NCBI GenBank assembly: GCA_947503305.1
Contig: CANNDF010000002.1
Span: 372,001 to 436,000 of the forward strand
Length of the DNA: 64,000 bases
Direction of reading: 5' to 3'
DNA from: an uncultured Dokdonia sp.
Lineage (GTDB): Bacteria; Bacteroidota; Bacteroidia; Flavobacteriales; Flavobacteriaceae
Shown: piece after piece, positions 51,462-59,484 of the stretch
Layout of the letters: every line of letters starts with the position of its first letter
Numbering within the stretch: the stretch's first letter is position 1
Translations under genes and position numbers: made by a program
The notes under the pieces: generated by a model
Database searches by the model: none
The model's input: the letters and a program-made list of their open reading frames with translations, nothing else
Told to the model about the DNA's origin: nothing

Positions 51462-51911
51462 ATGAAACAGTACAAAGAGGAATCACATTTAAGAAGTATA
51501 TTAAAAGGTATTACATGGCGTATTATCGCAACCATAGATACAATACTACTTGTTCTTTTATTTACATGTCTGTATGGTAATTGTAGTGCTGAGAATGCTT
51601 TTAAGATTATAACAATAGATTTTATAATCAAATTAGCTTTTTACTATATACATGAACGTTTATGGCAAAAAAGACGGAAAGAAAAAGTTTCAAAGAAGGA
51701 AACACTTTATAAATCAATCTCTTGGCGTATTATCGCAACGGGTTTATTATTTGTCATTTCCGGATTTGTTTTAGGTACTTATAGTGGAGTTGCCCTTTTT
51801 ATTGCTTTAGCAGAGTTAATCACTAAATTTGTGTTATACTATTTTCATGAACGATTATGGTTACGATTACCACTCGGTTATATCCGTAATCGTATCTTTA
51901 AGAGATTTTAA
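51462..51911 (+). CDS. DUF2061 tandem membrane protein
   Basis: A 149-residue integral membrane protein made of two DUF2061 repeats, each with the signature (K)GITWRIIATIDTILLVLLF or KSISWRIIATGLLFVISG and ending in a YYxHERLW motif (residues about 12-70 and 85-140). DUF2061 genes are frequently found among sulfate-activation genes, as here between cysQ and cysC, but the biochemical role is not established. Intergenic gaps of 2 and 8 bp put it in the cys operon. Confidence 0.9.
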   Translation: MKQYKEESHLRSILKGITWRIIATIDTILLVLLFTCLYGNCSAENAFKIITIDFIIKLAFYYIHERLWQKRRKEKVSKKETLYKSISWRIIATGLLFVISGFVLGTYSGVALFIALAELITKFVLYYFHERLWLRLPLGYIRNRIFKRF

Positions 51912-51919
51912 CGATAAAC

Positions 51920-52522
51920 ATGCAGGAAAATATCATTCCACATAAATTTAGTATCACTACAGAACAACACAGAGCGATAAAGAAGCATACTTCTTTTTTG
52001 ATTTGGTTTACAGGTTTGTCTGGTTCAGGAAAATCTACAATTGCAAATGCTGTAAATGAATCTTTGATCAATAAAAGTATACACACATGTATTCTAGATG
52101 GAGATAGTGTAAGAAAGGGATTGAATAGTGATTTGACGTTTTCTCCAGATGGGAGAAGAGAAAATATCAGACGCATTGCAGAGGTTGCTAATCTCATGAT
52201 TACCCATGCAGGTTTAGTTGTATTAGGGGCATTTATCTCACCTTACGAAAGAGATAGATTGCGGATAAAACAAATAGTAGGGGAAGAAAATTATATTGAG
52301 ATTTATATAAGCACTCCTCTTGAAGTGTGTGAAAAACGAGATGTAAAAGGGTTGTACAAAAAGGCAAGGGCAGGAGTTATAAAAGATTTTACGGGTATAG
52401 ATGCTCCTTATGAAATTCCTGAAAACCCTTCATTAGAAATTGATGCAACAAAATATACTATAGAAGAAGCATCTACACTGATCTTAAATCATATAGAAAA
52501 TAAGCTGAATACAAATGGGTAA
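51920..52522 (+). CDS. cysC: Adenylylsulfate (APS) kinase
   Basis: Phosphorylates APS to PAPS. It has 200 residues with the P-loop GLSGSGKSTIANAV, LDGDSVRKGLNSDL, REDN-like GRRENIRRIAEVA and the lid region KGLYKKARAGVIKDFTGIDAPYE. It precedes cysD with an 8-bp overlap. Together with CysD and CysN it makes PAPS from sulfate and ATP. Confidence 0.95.
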   Translation: MQENIIPHKFSITTEQHRAIKKHTSFLIWFTGLSGSGKSTIANAVNESLINKSIHTCILDGDSVRKGLNSDLTFSPDGRRENIRRIAEVANLMITHAGLVVLGAFISPYERDRLRIKQIVGEENYIEIYISTPLEVCEKRDVKGLYKKARAGVIKDFTGIDAPYEIPENPSLEIDATKYTIEEASTLILNHIENKLNTNG

Positions 52523-53420
52523 ATATTATTTAAATTATCTGGATGAATTAGAATCTGAAGCAATTTTTATCTTGAGGGAAGTAGCAGCACAGTTTGAAAA
52601 TCCAGTCATTCTTTTTTCTGGGGGTAAGGACTCTATTTTGGTTACTCATTTGGCAAAAAAAGCGTTTTATCCTTCAAAGATTCCATTCCCATTAGTACAT
52701 GTAGATACGGGACATAATTTTCCTGAAACAATACAATTTAGAGATCAATTAGTTAAAGAATTAGGTGTTCAATTGATTGTAGGTTCTGTACAGGAGTCTA
52801 TTAATACAGGACGCGTTGCCGAAGAAAAAGGAAAACATGCAACTCGTAATGCATTGCAAATCACGACCTTGTTAGATACTATAGAATCTCATGGGATCGA
52901 TTGTGCAATAGGAGGAGGGAGACGTGATGAGGAGAAAGCAAGAGCAAAAGAGCGATTCTTTTCTCATCGGGATGATTTTGGATCTTGGGATCCAAAGAAC
53001 CAGCGACCAGAATTATGGAATATTTTAAATGGGAAACATTTTGAGGGAGAGCATTTCAGAGCATTTCCAATAAGTAATTGGACAGAAATGGATGTTTGGA
53101 ATTATATACTTAGAGAGAATATAAGTGTCCCATCACTATATTTTGCACATCAGAGAGATGTTGTATGGAGGAATGATTCTTGGATCCCTGTATCTGAATA
53201 TTTAAACAAGCGTGAAGGAGAAGAGGTGCATTCTAAGAAAGTACGTTTTAGAACTTTAGGAGATATTACCATCACTGGTGGTTTAGAAAGTGATGCAGAT
53301 ACACTAGCAAAGATAGTCGCAGAAGTTGCTATGATGAAACAGACAGAACGAGGTAACCGTACAGATGATAAGCGAAGTGAGTCTGCTATGGAAGATAGGA
53401 AGAAACAAGGGTATTTTTAA
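52515..53420 (+). CDS. cysD: Sulfate adenylyltransferase subunit 2
   Basis: The catalytic ATP-pyrophosphatase subunit of ATP sulfurylase, making APS. It has 301 residues with the PP-loop FSGGKDSILVTHLAKKAF, HVDTGHNFPETI, GGGRRDEEKARAKER and the C-terminal RTLGDITITGGLESDADTLAKIV. It normally forms a heterodimer with CysN, whose gene here lies immediately downstream on the opposite strand. A palindrome copy occupies the 33-bp gap between the two stops. Confidence 0.95.
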   Translation: MGKYYLNYLDELESEAIFILREVAAQFENPVILFSGGKDSILVTHLAKKAFYPSKIPFPLVHVDTGHNFPETIQFRDQLVKELGVQLIVGSVQESINTGRVAEEKGKHATRNALQITTLLDTIESHGIDCAIGGGRRDEEKARAKERFFSHRDDFGSWDPKNQRPELWNILNGKHFEGEHFRAFPISNWTEMDVWNYILRENISVPSLYFAHQRDVVWRNDSWIPVSEYLNKREGEEVHSKKVRFRTLGDITITGGLESDADTLAKIVAEVAMMKQTERGNRTDDKRSESAMEDRKKQGYF

Positions 53421-53422
53421 AA

Positions 53423-53436
53423 GCTTTCGCGAAAGC
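53423..53436. repeat. GCTTTCGCGAAAGC palindrome, copy 8 (cysD/cysN junction)
   Basis: A perfect core with right flank GTAC, 3 bp after the cysD stop and in the 33-bp space between the convergent cysD and cysN stops. Confidence 0.9.
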
Positions 53437-53453
53437 GTACTAAGAAAACATCT

Positions 53454-54710
53454 TTAAAGTATCATACCCGCAGCTACAGTATCATGTGTTGCATCGTCTA
53501 TTAGTATAAAGCTCCCAGTAATACGGTTATCACGGTACTCGTCAATCATTAATGGACGTGTCGTTCTTATTTTTACCCGACCAATATCGTTCATCAATAA
53601 GTCTTTATTCTCCTCCTCTCTTTGATAGGTGTCTATATCAATTTTGTACAGGACTTCTTTAATCATCGCTTTTTGCTCATTCGAAGTGTGTAGTATTGTA
53701 TACTTAGTTCGTGGACGTGCGGTATTGGTGTGTAACCAACAAATCATCGCGTCAAACTCTTGAGTAGGGGTAGGAGTATTATTGGTTTTTACAATCATAT
53801 CTCCTCTACTTATATCAATATCGTCTTCAAGCGTTATAGAGACAGACATGGGGGCGTATGCTTCTTGTAGGGATTCTTTATTGGTGTCAATCGTTTTTAT
53901 TGTAGATGTAAATCCAGAGGGTAAAATAGTAACTTTATCATTAGGTCTGAAAATTCCGCTTGCAACACGACCCGCATATCCTCTGTAGTCAAGAAACTCT
54001 TTACTTTGAGGTCTTAATACAGTTTGGACTGGAAAACGAGCATCTATTTTATTAATATCACTACTGATATGCATATGCTCTAACGTATGCAATAATGGGG
54101 CATCTTGAAACCATGGCATATTATGAGATCTATTTACTACATTATCACCATCTAATGCGCTTATAGGAATAAAGCGTATGTCTTTTACATATAGTTTTGA
54201 AGAAAACTCTTCAAATTGCGAACGAATATTTTCATACACTTCTTCTGAGTATGCGACTAAATCCATTTTATTTATGCATACGATGATATGTGGGATTTGT
54301 AGAAGTGATGCGATAAAAGCATGCCTTTTAGTTTGTTCAATAATACCGTTACGAGCATCTATTAAGATTAAAGCTACGTTTGCCGTAGATGCGCCTGTAA
54401 CCATATTACGTGTATATTGAATATGACCTGGTGTATCTGCAATTATAAATTTACGCTTAGGAGTTGTAAAATAACGATAGGCGACATCGATTGTGATTCC
54501 TTGTTCTCTTTCATCTCTTAAGCCATCTGTAAATAATGCAAGATCTACTTTTTCATGCCCTTTACGTTTACTGATCGAAGTTATAGATGCTAATTGATCT
54601 TCAAAAATAGCTTTAGAATCATATAACAATCTTCCAATAAGTGTACTTTTTCCATCATCTACACTTCCAGCAGTAGTAAAACGTAATAGTTGATTATTAT
54701 CTATGGTCAT
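53454..54710 (-). CDS. cysN: Sulfate adenylyltransferase subunit 1 (GTPase)
   Basis: The EF-Tu-like GTPase subunit that drives ATP sulfurylase. It has 418 residues with G1 GSVDDGKSTLIGRLL, G3 DTPGHIQYTRNMVTGAS, G4 NKMD, and two beta-barrel domains (VLRPQSKEFLDYRGYAGRVASG). No fused APS kinase, consistent with the separate cysC. Its orientation is convergent to cysD, whereas the pair is normally co-directional, so it is now transcribed from its own promoter. Confidence 0.95.
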   Translation of the reverse strand: MTIDNNQLLRFTTAGSVDDGKSTLIGRLLYDSKAIFEDQLASITSISKRKGHEKVDLALFTDGLRDEREQGITIDVAYRYFTTPKRKFIIADTPGHIQYTRNMVTGASTANVALILIDARNGIIEQTKRHAFIASLLQIPHIIVCINKMDLVAYSEEVYENIRSQFEEFSSKLYVKDIRFIPISALDGDNVVNRSHNMPWFQDAPLLHTLEHMHISSDINKIDARFPVQTVLRPQSKEFLDYRGYAGRVASGIFRPNDKVTILPSGFTSTIKTIDTNKESLQEAYAPMSVSITLEDDIDISRGDMIVKTNNTPTPTQEFDAMICWLHTNTARPRTKYTILHTSNEQKAMIKEVLYKIDIDTYQREEENKDLLMNDIGRVKIRTTRPLMIDEYRDNRITGSFILIDDATHDTVAAGMIL

Positions 54711-54747
54711 TGAATATAGTTAGAGAAGTAAATATAAAAAGCTCATG

Positions 54748-54775
54748 AAAAAAGCGATCCGAAGATCGCTTTTTT
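54748..54775 (-). terminator. Terminator of the T9SS protein gene
   Basis: Arms AAAAAAGCGATC and GATCGCTTTTTT with a CGAA loop. Confidence 0.9.
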
Positions 54776-54797
54776 AATTTATAGAAAATTGTAATAA

Positions 54798-55622
54798 TTA
54801 TCTTTTCATTACTTTAATTGCTTGCTGCTTACCTTCTACAGCAACAGTAGCGATATAGATACCAGTACTTAATCTATTAAGATCTACAGTTTCAGTAAGA
54901 TTAGAAAGTCTTTGAGAAATTACTTCTTGACCTGCTAAGTTGTGAACTGTTACACTCTCAATAGGAGTTCTAGCACTTAATGTTAATACATTATTAGATA
55001 CAAAAGAAGAGAAACCTTCTATAATGTTATCTTCTAAAGAAAGTATACCATCACCCGCTTCGATTCCAGTATCGGCAGTAGCTTCATATGCAAAATCTTT
55101 TACAGTGATTGAACCTACACCTCCAGCTCCATTAGAAGCAACATCCATACGTACCCATCCGAAATGATTTGCACCACTGATGTCAAATGAAACACCTAAA
55201 AATCCGTCAGTAACCTCACCACACCACTGGCTATTAGGATAACATGCATAAAAATACAAGTCACCTCTTCCTCCAGCTCCAGTAAGTTCAGCAGCTCCGT
55301 CTATTAGAGTTCCTTCACTTAAGTTAGATGGATAATCAAATCCACCACCTGTAGATGAACCAACAAAAGCATTAGAATTTGCAGATGTAGATGTTCCAGG
55401 AAATGCTACTGCAGCAGGTCCTCCTGTAAATGTGTTAAGAGCTATAGATATATCTGTAGTGCCATCACCATCAAAATCTATCTCTAGAGCTTCAGGATCT
55501 ACGTCTAAGACTGCATCATCTATGTCTGTGTACATAACTTGCCCAGAAGCACTGGCTGCACCTAAAATAGCAGCAGACATTACTCCGTAGTTAAGAATTT
55601 TTTTCGAAGTAGTTTTTTTCAT
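54798..55622 (-). CDS. Secreted protein with T9SS type A sorting domain
   Basis: A 274-residue protein with a signal peptide (ILNYGVMSAAILGAASASGQ). The body (residues ~30-195) has an Asp-rich segment (EIDFDGDGTTDISIAL) and a Gly/Ser-rich beta region ending in HFGWVRMDVASNGAGGVGSITVKDFAYE, a motif also seen at the ends of other secreted flavobacterial proteins. The last ~75 residues form a type IX sorting domain (NNVLTLSARTPIESVTVHNLAGQEV ... GIYIATVAVEGKQQAIKVMK). Its function outside the cell is unknown. It is divergent from the phosphodiesterase-sulfotransferase pair. Confidence 0.8.
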   Translation of the reverse strand: MKKTTSKKILNYGVMSAAILGAASASGQVMYTDIDDAVLDVDPEALEIDFDGDGTTDISIALNTFTGGPAAVAFPGTSTSANSNAFVGSSTGGGFDYPSNLSEGTLIDGAAELTGAGGRGDLYFYACYPNSQWCGEVTDGFLGVSFDISGANHFGWVRMDVASNGAGGVGSITVKDFAYEATADTGIEAGDGILSLEDNIIEGFSSFVSNNVLTLSARTPIESVTVHNLAGQEVISQRLSNLTETVDLNRLSTGIYIATVAVEGKQQAIKVMKR

Positions 55623-55646
55623 AATTAGTTAAGTTTTTACTAAGTT

Positions 55647-55660
55647 AAACAACGTTGTTT
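55647..55660. promoter_or_regulatory. 14-bp palindrome in the divergent promoter region
   Basis: AAACAACGTTGTTT lies 25 bp from the T9SS gene start, between it and the divergent sulfotransferase-fusion unit. Candidate operator. Confidence 0.3.
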
Positions 55661-55768
55661 TGTTACGCTTTGTAGAAAAGAAATTAAATAAAATTCTACA
55701 AAATGATTTCGAATATACAAACAATCTAATACATTAGCAATTTTAACGATAAATTATTGAGAGTCGAT

Positions 55769-55939
55769 ATGAGTGATAAACCTAAAAAAATAACCATAGA
55801 CCCTTCTGAAATTCCTATAGAAAGCTCTTTAGGGTTGCTTGCAATCGGGGATGTAGCCTTTACTGCATGGAGAGATATTAAGAAGAAGCATAAAGTAAAT
55901 GACGAAGGTGTTCATAGTGTCAAAAATGAAAATGAATAA
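55769..55939 (+). CDS. 56-residue conserved-looking small protein
   Basis: A small protein from ATG 55769; an in-frame TTG four codons earlier is less likely. It has a charged N-terminus (MSDKPKKITIDPSEIPIESS), a short hydrophobic helix (LGLLAIGDVAFTAW) and a charged tail (RDIKKKHKVNDEGVHSV). Its TAA directly abuts the ATG of the phosphodiesterase-TPR-sulfotransferase gene at 55940, so the two are translationally coupled. It probably assists or anchors that large protein. I do not recognise the family. Confidence 0.6.
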   Translation: MSDKPKKITIDPSEIPIESSLGLLAIGDVAFTAWRDIKKKHKVNDEGVHSVKNENE

Positions 55940-58480
55940 ATGGGAAAAAAGAAATTATTACTTATAGGTTGGGATGCCGCAGATTGGAAAATTATAGGGC
56001 CTTTACTCGCAAAAGGACACATGCCAGCGTTAAAAAAAATTATAGATAATGGAGTGTATGGTAATATGGCAACCATGAATCCCCCTTTTTCTCCTATGCT
56101 ATGGTCTTCTGTAGCTACAGGAAAAACTCCAGATAAACACGGTGTCCTTGGATTTATTGAAATAATGCCTGACTTAGGAGGTGTGCGACCTGTCACTACG
56201 AATTCCAGAAAAAGTAGAGCCGTATGGAATATACTACACAATAAAGGATATAAATCTAATCTGGTAGGTTGGTGGCCTAGTTATCCAGCAGAACCTATCA
56301 ATGGAACTGTTATATCTGATAAATTTCAAAAAGTAAATGCAGATCCGTTAAAACCTAACCCAATTGTAGATGGTGTCCTTCATCCAGAGAACATACGAAA
56401 AGAGTTTGTCAATCTGAGAATGTTCCCTTATGAAATAACAGAGCAACATATTTTGCCCTTTTTTCCTCTTGCAAGAAAAATTGATCAGGAAAAGGATAAA
56501 TCTCTCGAAGGATTTTCCAAAATGATGGCTCAAAATACCTCTGTGCATAATGCTGCTACACGATTATTGCGAACATCAGATTGGGATTTTATGGCTATAT
56601 ATTATGATCTTATAGATCACTTTTGTCATACATTCATGAAATATCATCCACCTAAGTTAGATGGAATTGATCAAGATAAATATGATATCTATAATGGAGC
56701 TATTGTAGGGTCATATCGTTTTCAAGATATGATGTTAGAACGCAAGTTAGAATTAATAGACGATGATACGACAGTAATCGTAATGTCTGATCATGGTTTT
56801 GAAGCTGGGAATAAAAGGATTTTAAAAATGCCTAGTGTACAAGCTGCTCCAGCTTTAGAACATAGACAGTTTGGGATGTTTGCAGCTATGGGACCAGGCA
56901 TAAAAAAGAATGAAAAAATATTTGGTCTTGGTCTTGTAGATCTTGCACCTACTATCTTACATTATTTTGACCTTCCTGTTGGAAAAGATATGGATGGAAA
57001 AGTAATATCTGAAATGTTTGAAGAACCCAAACCCCCTACATATATAGACAGTTGGGAGACTGTAGAGGGAGATTTTGGAGAATTGAATAAAGATGAATTG
57101 CCCTCTGCGCTTTCAGATCAGGAAGCTATGGAACAACTTATAGAACTAGGATATATAGAACGACCAGATGAAAAAAAGGAGACAGCTATATTAAAAACCA
57201 GATGTGATTTAAAGCACAATTTGGCAAAGGTGTATTTAGGTAGAAAAGATTATGAGAAATCTAGAGAGCTCTTATTAGAGTTAATTCTAGAAGAAGAACC
57301 TATCGATGTATCTGCTTATTATATTGATTTGATTACAATAAGTTTAAAAACAAAGAATTACGAAGAAGCAAATGAATACCTTGAGAAGGTTAAATCTATT
57401 GAGTCTAAAGTAAAATATAATTTGTTTTTTGCAGAAGCAGAAATCCTAAAAGGAACGGGTCGAGTCAAAAAGGCATTGGAGCTTTTGGAAAAAATGTCAA
57501 AGGATAGGAATGATGCTGAGATATGGTATCGAATAGGAGAGGCAAACTATAAGTTGGCTCGATTTGAAGATGCAAAAGATGCTTTTGAAAAGGCAATTGA
57601 AATAGAACCTGATAGTGCAAAATATCATAGAGGAATTGCAACAGCATTAATAGAATTAGGAGCCTATGAAGATGCTGTAGAACATGCATTTACGAGTATT
57701 GAATTGGTTAAGTATTACCCTGCTGCTCATTATGTATTAGGAAGAGCTCTAGAGAAAATGGGTGATCTAGAAAATGCAAAACTAGCTTATGAAACTGCAG
57801 AGCGATTACGACCTCAGAATTATGAACGTACTAGAAAAGCTAGAGAAAATGTTGAAGAATTACTTGCCTTGCCTAAAGATGAAATCGGAAAGCAAAACTA
57901 TAAGCATAGAAAAGGACAAATTGTAATTGTTTCTGGTTTACCAAGGTCTGGCACCTCTCTAATGATGCAAATGTTAGCAAAAGGAGGAAGTACGATTCTT
58001 ACCGATGAAAATAGAAAAGCAGATGAATCCAACCCTAAAGGGTATTATGAATACGATCCTGTAATGAGTATTCATAAGGATAATTCCTGGTTAGGAAAGG
58101 CGAAGGATAAATCTGTAAAAATAGTAGCTCCGTTATTAAAATATCTCGACCCTAAATATAGATATAAAGTGATTTTCATGACTCGTGACCTTAATGAAGT
58201 TGTGAGGTCACAGCAGGTGATGAGAGGGAAAGATCCTAATGTATTATCATTAAAACTTTTGGAAGCTTATCATAAGCTTTTAAAAACAGTTGACTTATGG
58301 AGAAATAGTGAGCCTGGTGTAGAAATGATTTATGTAAACTATAAAGACGCCCTGGATACTCCTTCAGAAGTTTTGGATAAAGTTATTGAGTTTATAGGTG
58401 AGGATTTAGATAAAGAAGAAATGATTAAATGTGTAGATAAGAATCTATACAGAAATAGAGCTAGCCAAGCGACATCATAG
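55940..58480 (+). CDS. Fusion protein: type I phosphodiesterase, TPR repeats and sulfotransferase
   Basis: An 846-residue protein with no signal peptide. Residues ~1-365 are an alkaline-phosphatase-superfamily phosphodiesterase (Asp12 in GWDAAD, probable nucleophile Ser51 in PPFSPMLW, the HGV segment, DLIDHFCH, and the metal motif MSDHGFEAG). Residues ~425-640 are TPR repeats (AEIWYRIGEANYKLARFEDAKDAFEKAIEIEPDS). Residues ~655-846 form a sulfotransferase domain with a PAPS-binding loop GLPRSGTSLMMQM and a 3'-phosphate motif FMTRDLNEVVRSQQV. The cys genes upstream would supply PAPS and clear PAP. The acceptor is unknown. The sulfotransferase assignment rests on the two motifs. Confidence 0.8.
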   Translation: MGKKKLLLIGWDAADWKIIGPLLAKGHMPALKKIIDNGVYGNMATMNPPFSPMLWSSVATGKTPDKHGVLGFIEIMPDLGGVRPVTTNSRKSRAVWNILHNKGYKSNLVGWWPSYPAEPINGTVISDKFQKVNADPLKPNPIVDGVLHPENIRKEFVNLRMFPYEITEQHILPFFPLARKIDQEKDKSLEGFSKMMAQNTSVHNAATRLLRTSDWDFMAIYYDLIDHFCHTFMKYHPPKLDGIDQDKYDIYNGAIVGSYRFQDMMLERKLELIDDDTTVIVMSDHGFEAGNKRILKMPSVQAAPALEHRQFGMFAAMGPGIKKNEKIFGLGLVDLAPTILHYFDLPVGKDMDGKVISEMFEEPKPPTYIDSWETVEGDFGELNKDELPSALSDQEAMEQLIELGYIERPDEKKETAILKTRCDLKHNLAKVYLGRKDYEKSRELLLELILEEEPIDVSAYYIDLITISLKTKNYEEANEYLEKVKSIESKVKYNLFFAEAEILKGTGRVKKALELLEKMSKDRNDAEIWYRIGEANYKLARFEDAKDAFEKAIEIEPDSAKYHRGIATALIELGAYEDAVEHAFTSIELVKYYPAAHYVLGRALEKMGDLENAKLAYETAERLRPQNYERTRKARENVEELLALPKDEIGKQNYKHRKGQIVIVSGLPRSGTSLMMQMLAKGGSTILTDENRKADESNPKGYYEYDPVMSIHKDNSWLGKAKDKSVKIVAPLLKYLDPKYRYKVIFMTRDLNEVVRSQQVMRGKDPNVLSLKLLEAYHKLLKTVDLWRNSEPGVEMIYVNYKDALDTPSEVLDKVIEFIGEDLDKEEMIKCVDKNLYRNRASQATS

Positions 58481-58497
58481 ATTAAAAATAGCACAAC

Positions 58498-58535
58498 AAA
58501 AAAGCCGTTTTGATTATTTTCAGAACGGCTTTTTT
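58498..58535. terminator. Bidirectional terminator
   Basis: Arms AAAAAAGCCGTT and AACGGCTTTTTT with a 14-nt loop between the convergent sulfotransferase-fusion gene and accD. Confidence 0.9.
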
Positions 58536-58578
58536 ATGATTGGAATTTTTTATAATCTTCCTTATAGCATATTTTTAT

Positions 58579-59436
58579 TTATGCTCTAACAGGTCTATTT
58601 AAAATTAAATCTAGATACAGGTTTATCTTATCTTTAAGTTCTTGTCTTGGAGTAATAAAATCCAAGAAACCGTGTTCTTGTACAAATTCTGCTGTTTGAA
58701 ACCCTTCAGGAAGTTCTTTGCCTGTTGTGTCCCTTACAACGCGAGGGCCAGCAAAACCTATTAATGCACCAGGCTCTGAAATATTAATATCGCCTAGCAT
58801 TGCAAAAGAAGCAGTAGTTCCTCCAGTAGTAGGATCTGTAGATAAGGATATATATGGGATATTAGCATCTGCAAGTTGTGCTAGTTTTGCCGATGTTTTG
58901 GCGAGTTGCATTAGCGATAATGCAGCCTCCATCATCCGTGCTCCTCCTGATTTTGAAATGATCATAAAGGGGATATTATGTTCTAGAGAGTAATTTGCAG
59001 CACGCGCTATTTTTTCTCCTACCACACTTCCCATAGATCCTCCTATAAAACGAAAATCCATACACGCAATTACAATGTCTTCACCTTTAGATTTTCCAAC
59101 AGCCGTACGAACAGCATCTTTGAGCCCCGTTTTCTCTTGAGCGTCTTTTAAACGATCAGAATACTTCTTTTTATCTTCAAATTTTAAAGGGTCTTTAGAA
59201 GTAAGATTTTTGTCTAGTTCTGTAAACGTATTGTCATCAAAAAGAATTTCAAAATATTCTTTACTTCCTATACGTACGTGATATCCATCTTCTGGACTGA
59301 TGTAGAAGTTTTTTTCAAGTTCTTCTGTATCAACTATTTTTCCAGTAGGTGATTTATACCACAGCCCTTTGGGGGTGTCTTTTTTTTCTTCTGTAGGAGT
59401 TTGAATTCCTTTGTCTTTTCTCTTAAACCAAGCCAT
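58579..59436 (-). CDS. accD: Acetyl-CoA carboxylase carboxyltransferase subunit beta, without zinc-ribbon cysteines
   Basis: The beta subunit of the carboxyltransferase that makes malonyl-CoA. It has 285 residues with the crotonase-like core ([74 protein letters not shown]). The N-terminal segment that normally carries a four-cysteine zinc ribbon is present but reads [18 protein letters not shown] and then [10 protein letters not shown], so none of the four Cys remains. This may be a lineage trait. It is 48 bp upstream of fbaA's stop on the same strand. Confidence 0.92.
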   Translation of the reverse strand: MAWFKRKDKGIQTPTEEKKDTPKGLWYKSPTGKIVDTEELEKNFYISPEDGYHVRIGSKEYFEILFDDNTFTELDKNLTSKDPLKFEDKKKYSDRLKDAQEKTGLKDAVRTAVGKSKGEDIVIACMDFRFIGGSMGSVVGEKIARAANYSLEHNIPFMIISKSGGARMMEAALSLMQLAKTSAKLAQLADANIPYISLSTDPTTGGTTASFAMLGDINISEPGALIGFAGPRVVRDTTGKELPEGFQTAEFVQEHGFLDFITPRQELKDKINLYLDLILNRPVRA

Positions 59437-59466
59437 ATGAGAGAGTATTTATGAGTATATGTTTAT

Positions 59467-59480
59467 GCTTTCGTGAAAGC
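59467..59480. repeat. Degenerate palindrome copy (GCTTTCGTGAAAGC)
   Basis: One mismatch from the perfect core, in the 48-bp accD/fbaA gap; flanks TAT and GTAC match the extended form. Confidence 0.75.
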
Positions 59481-59484
59481 GTAC

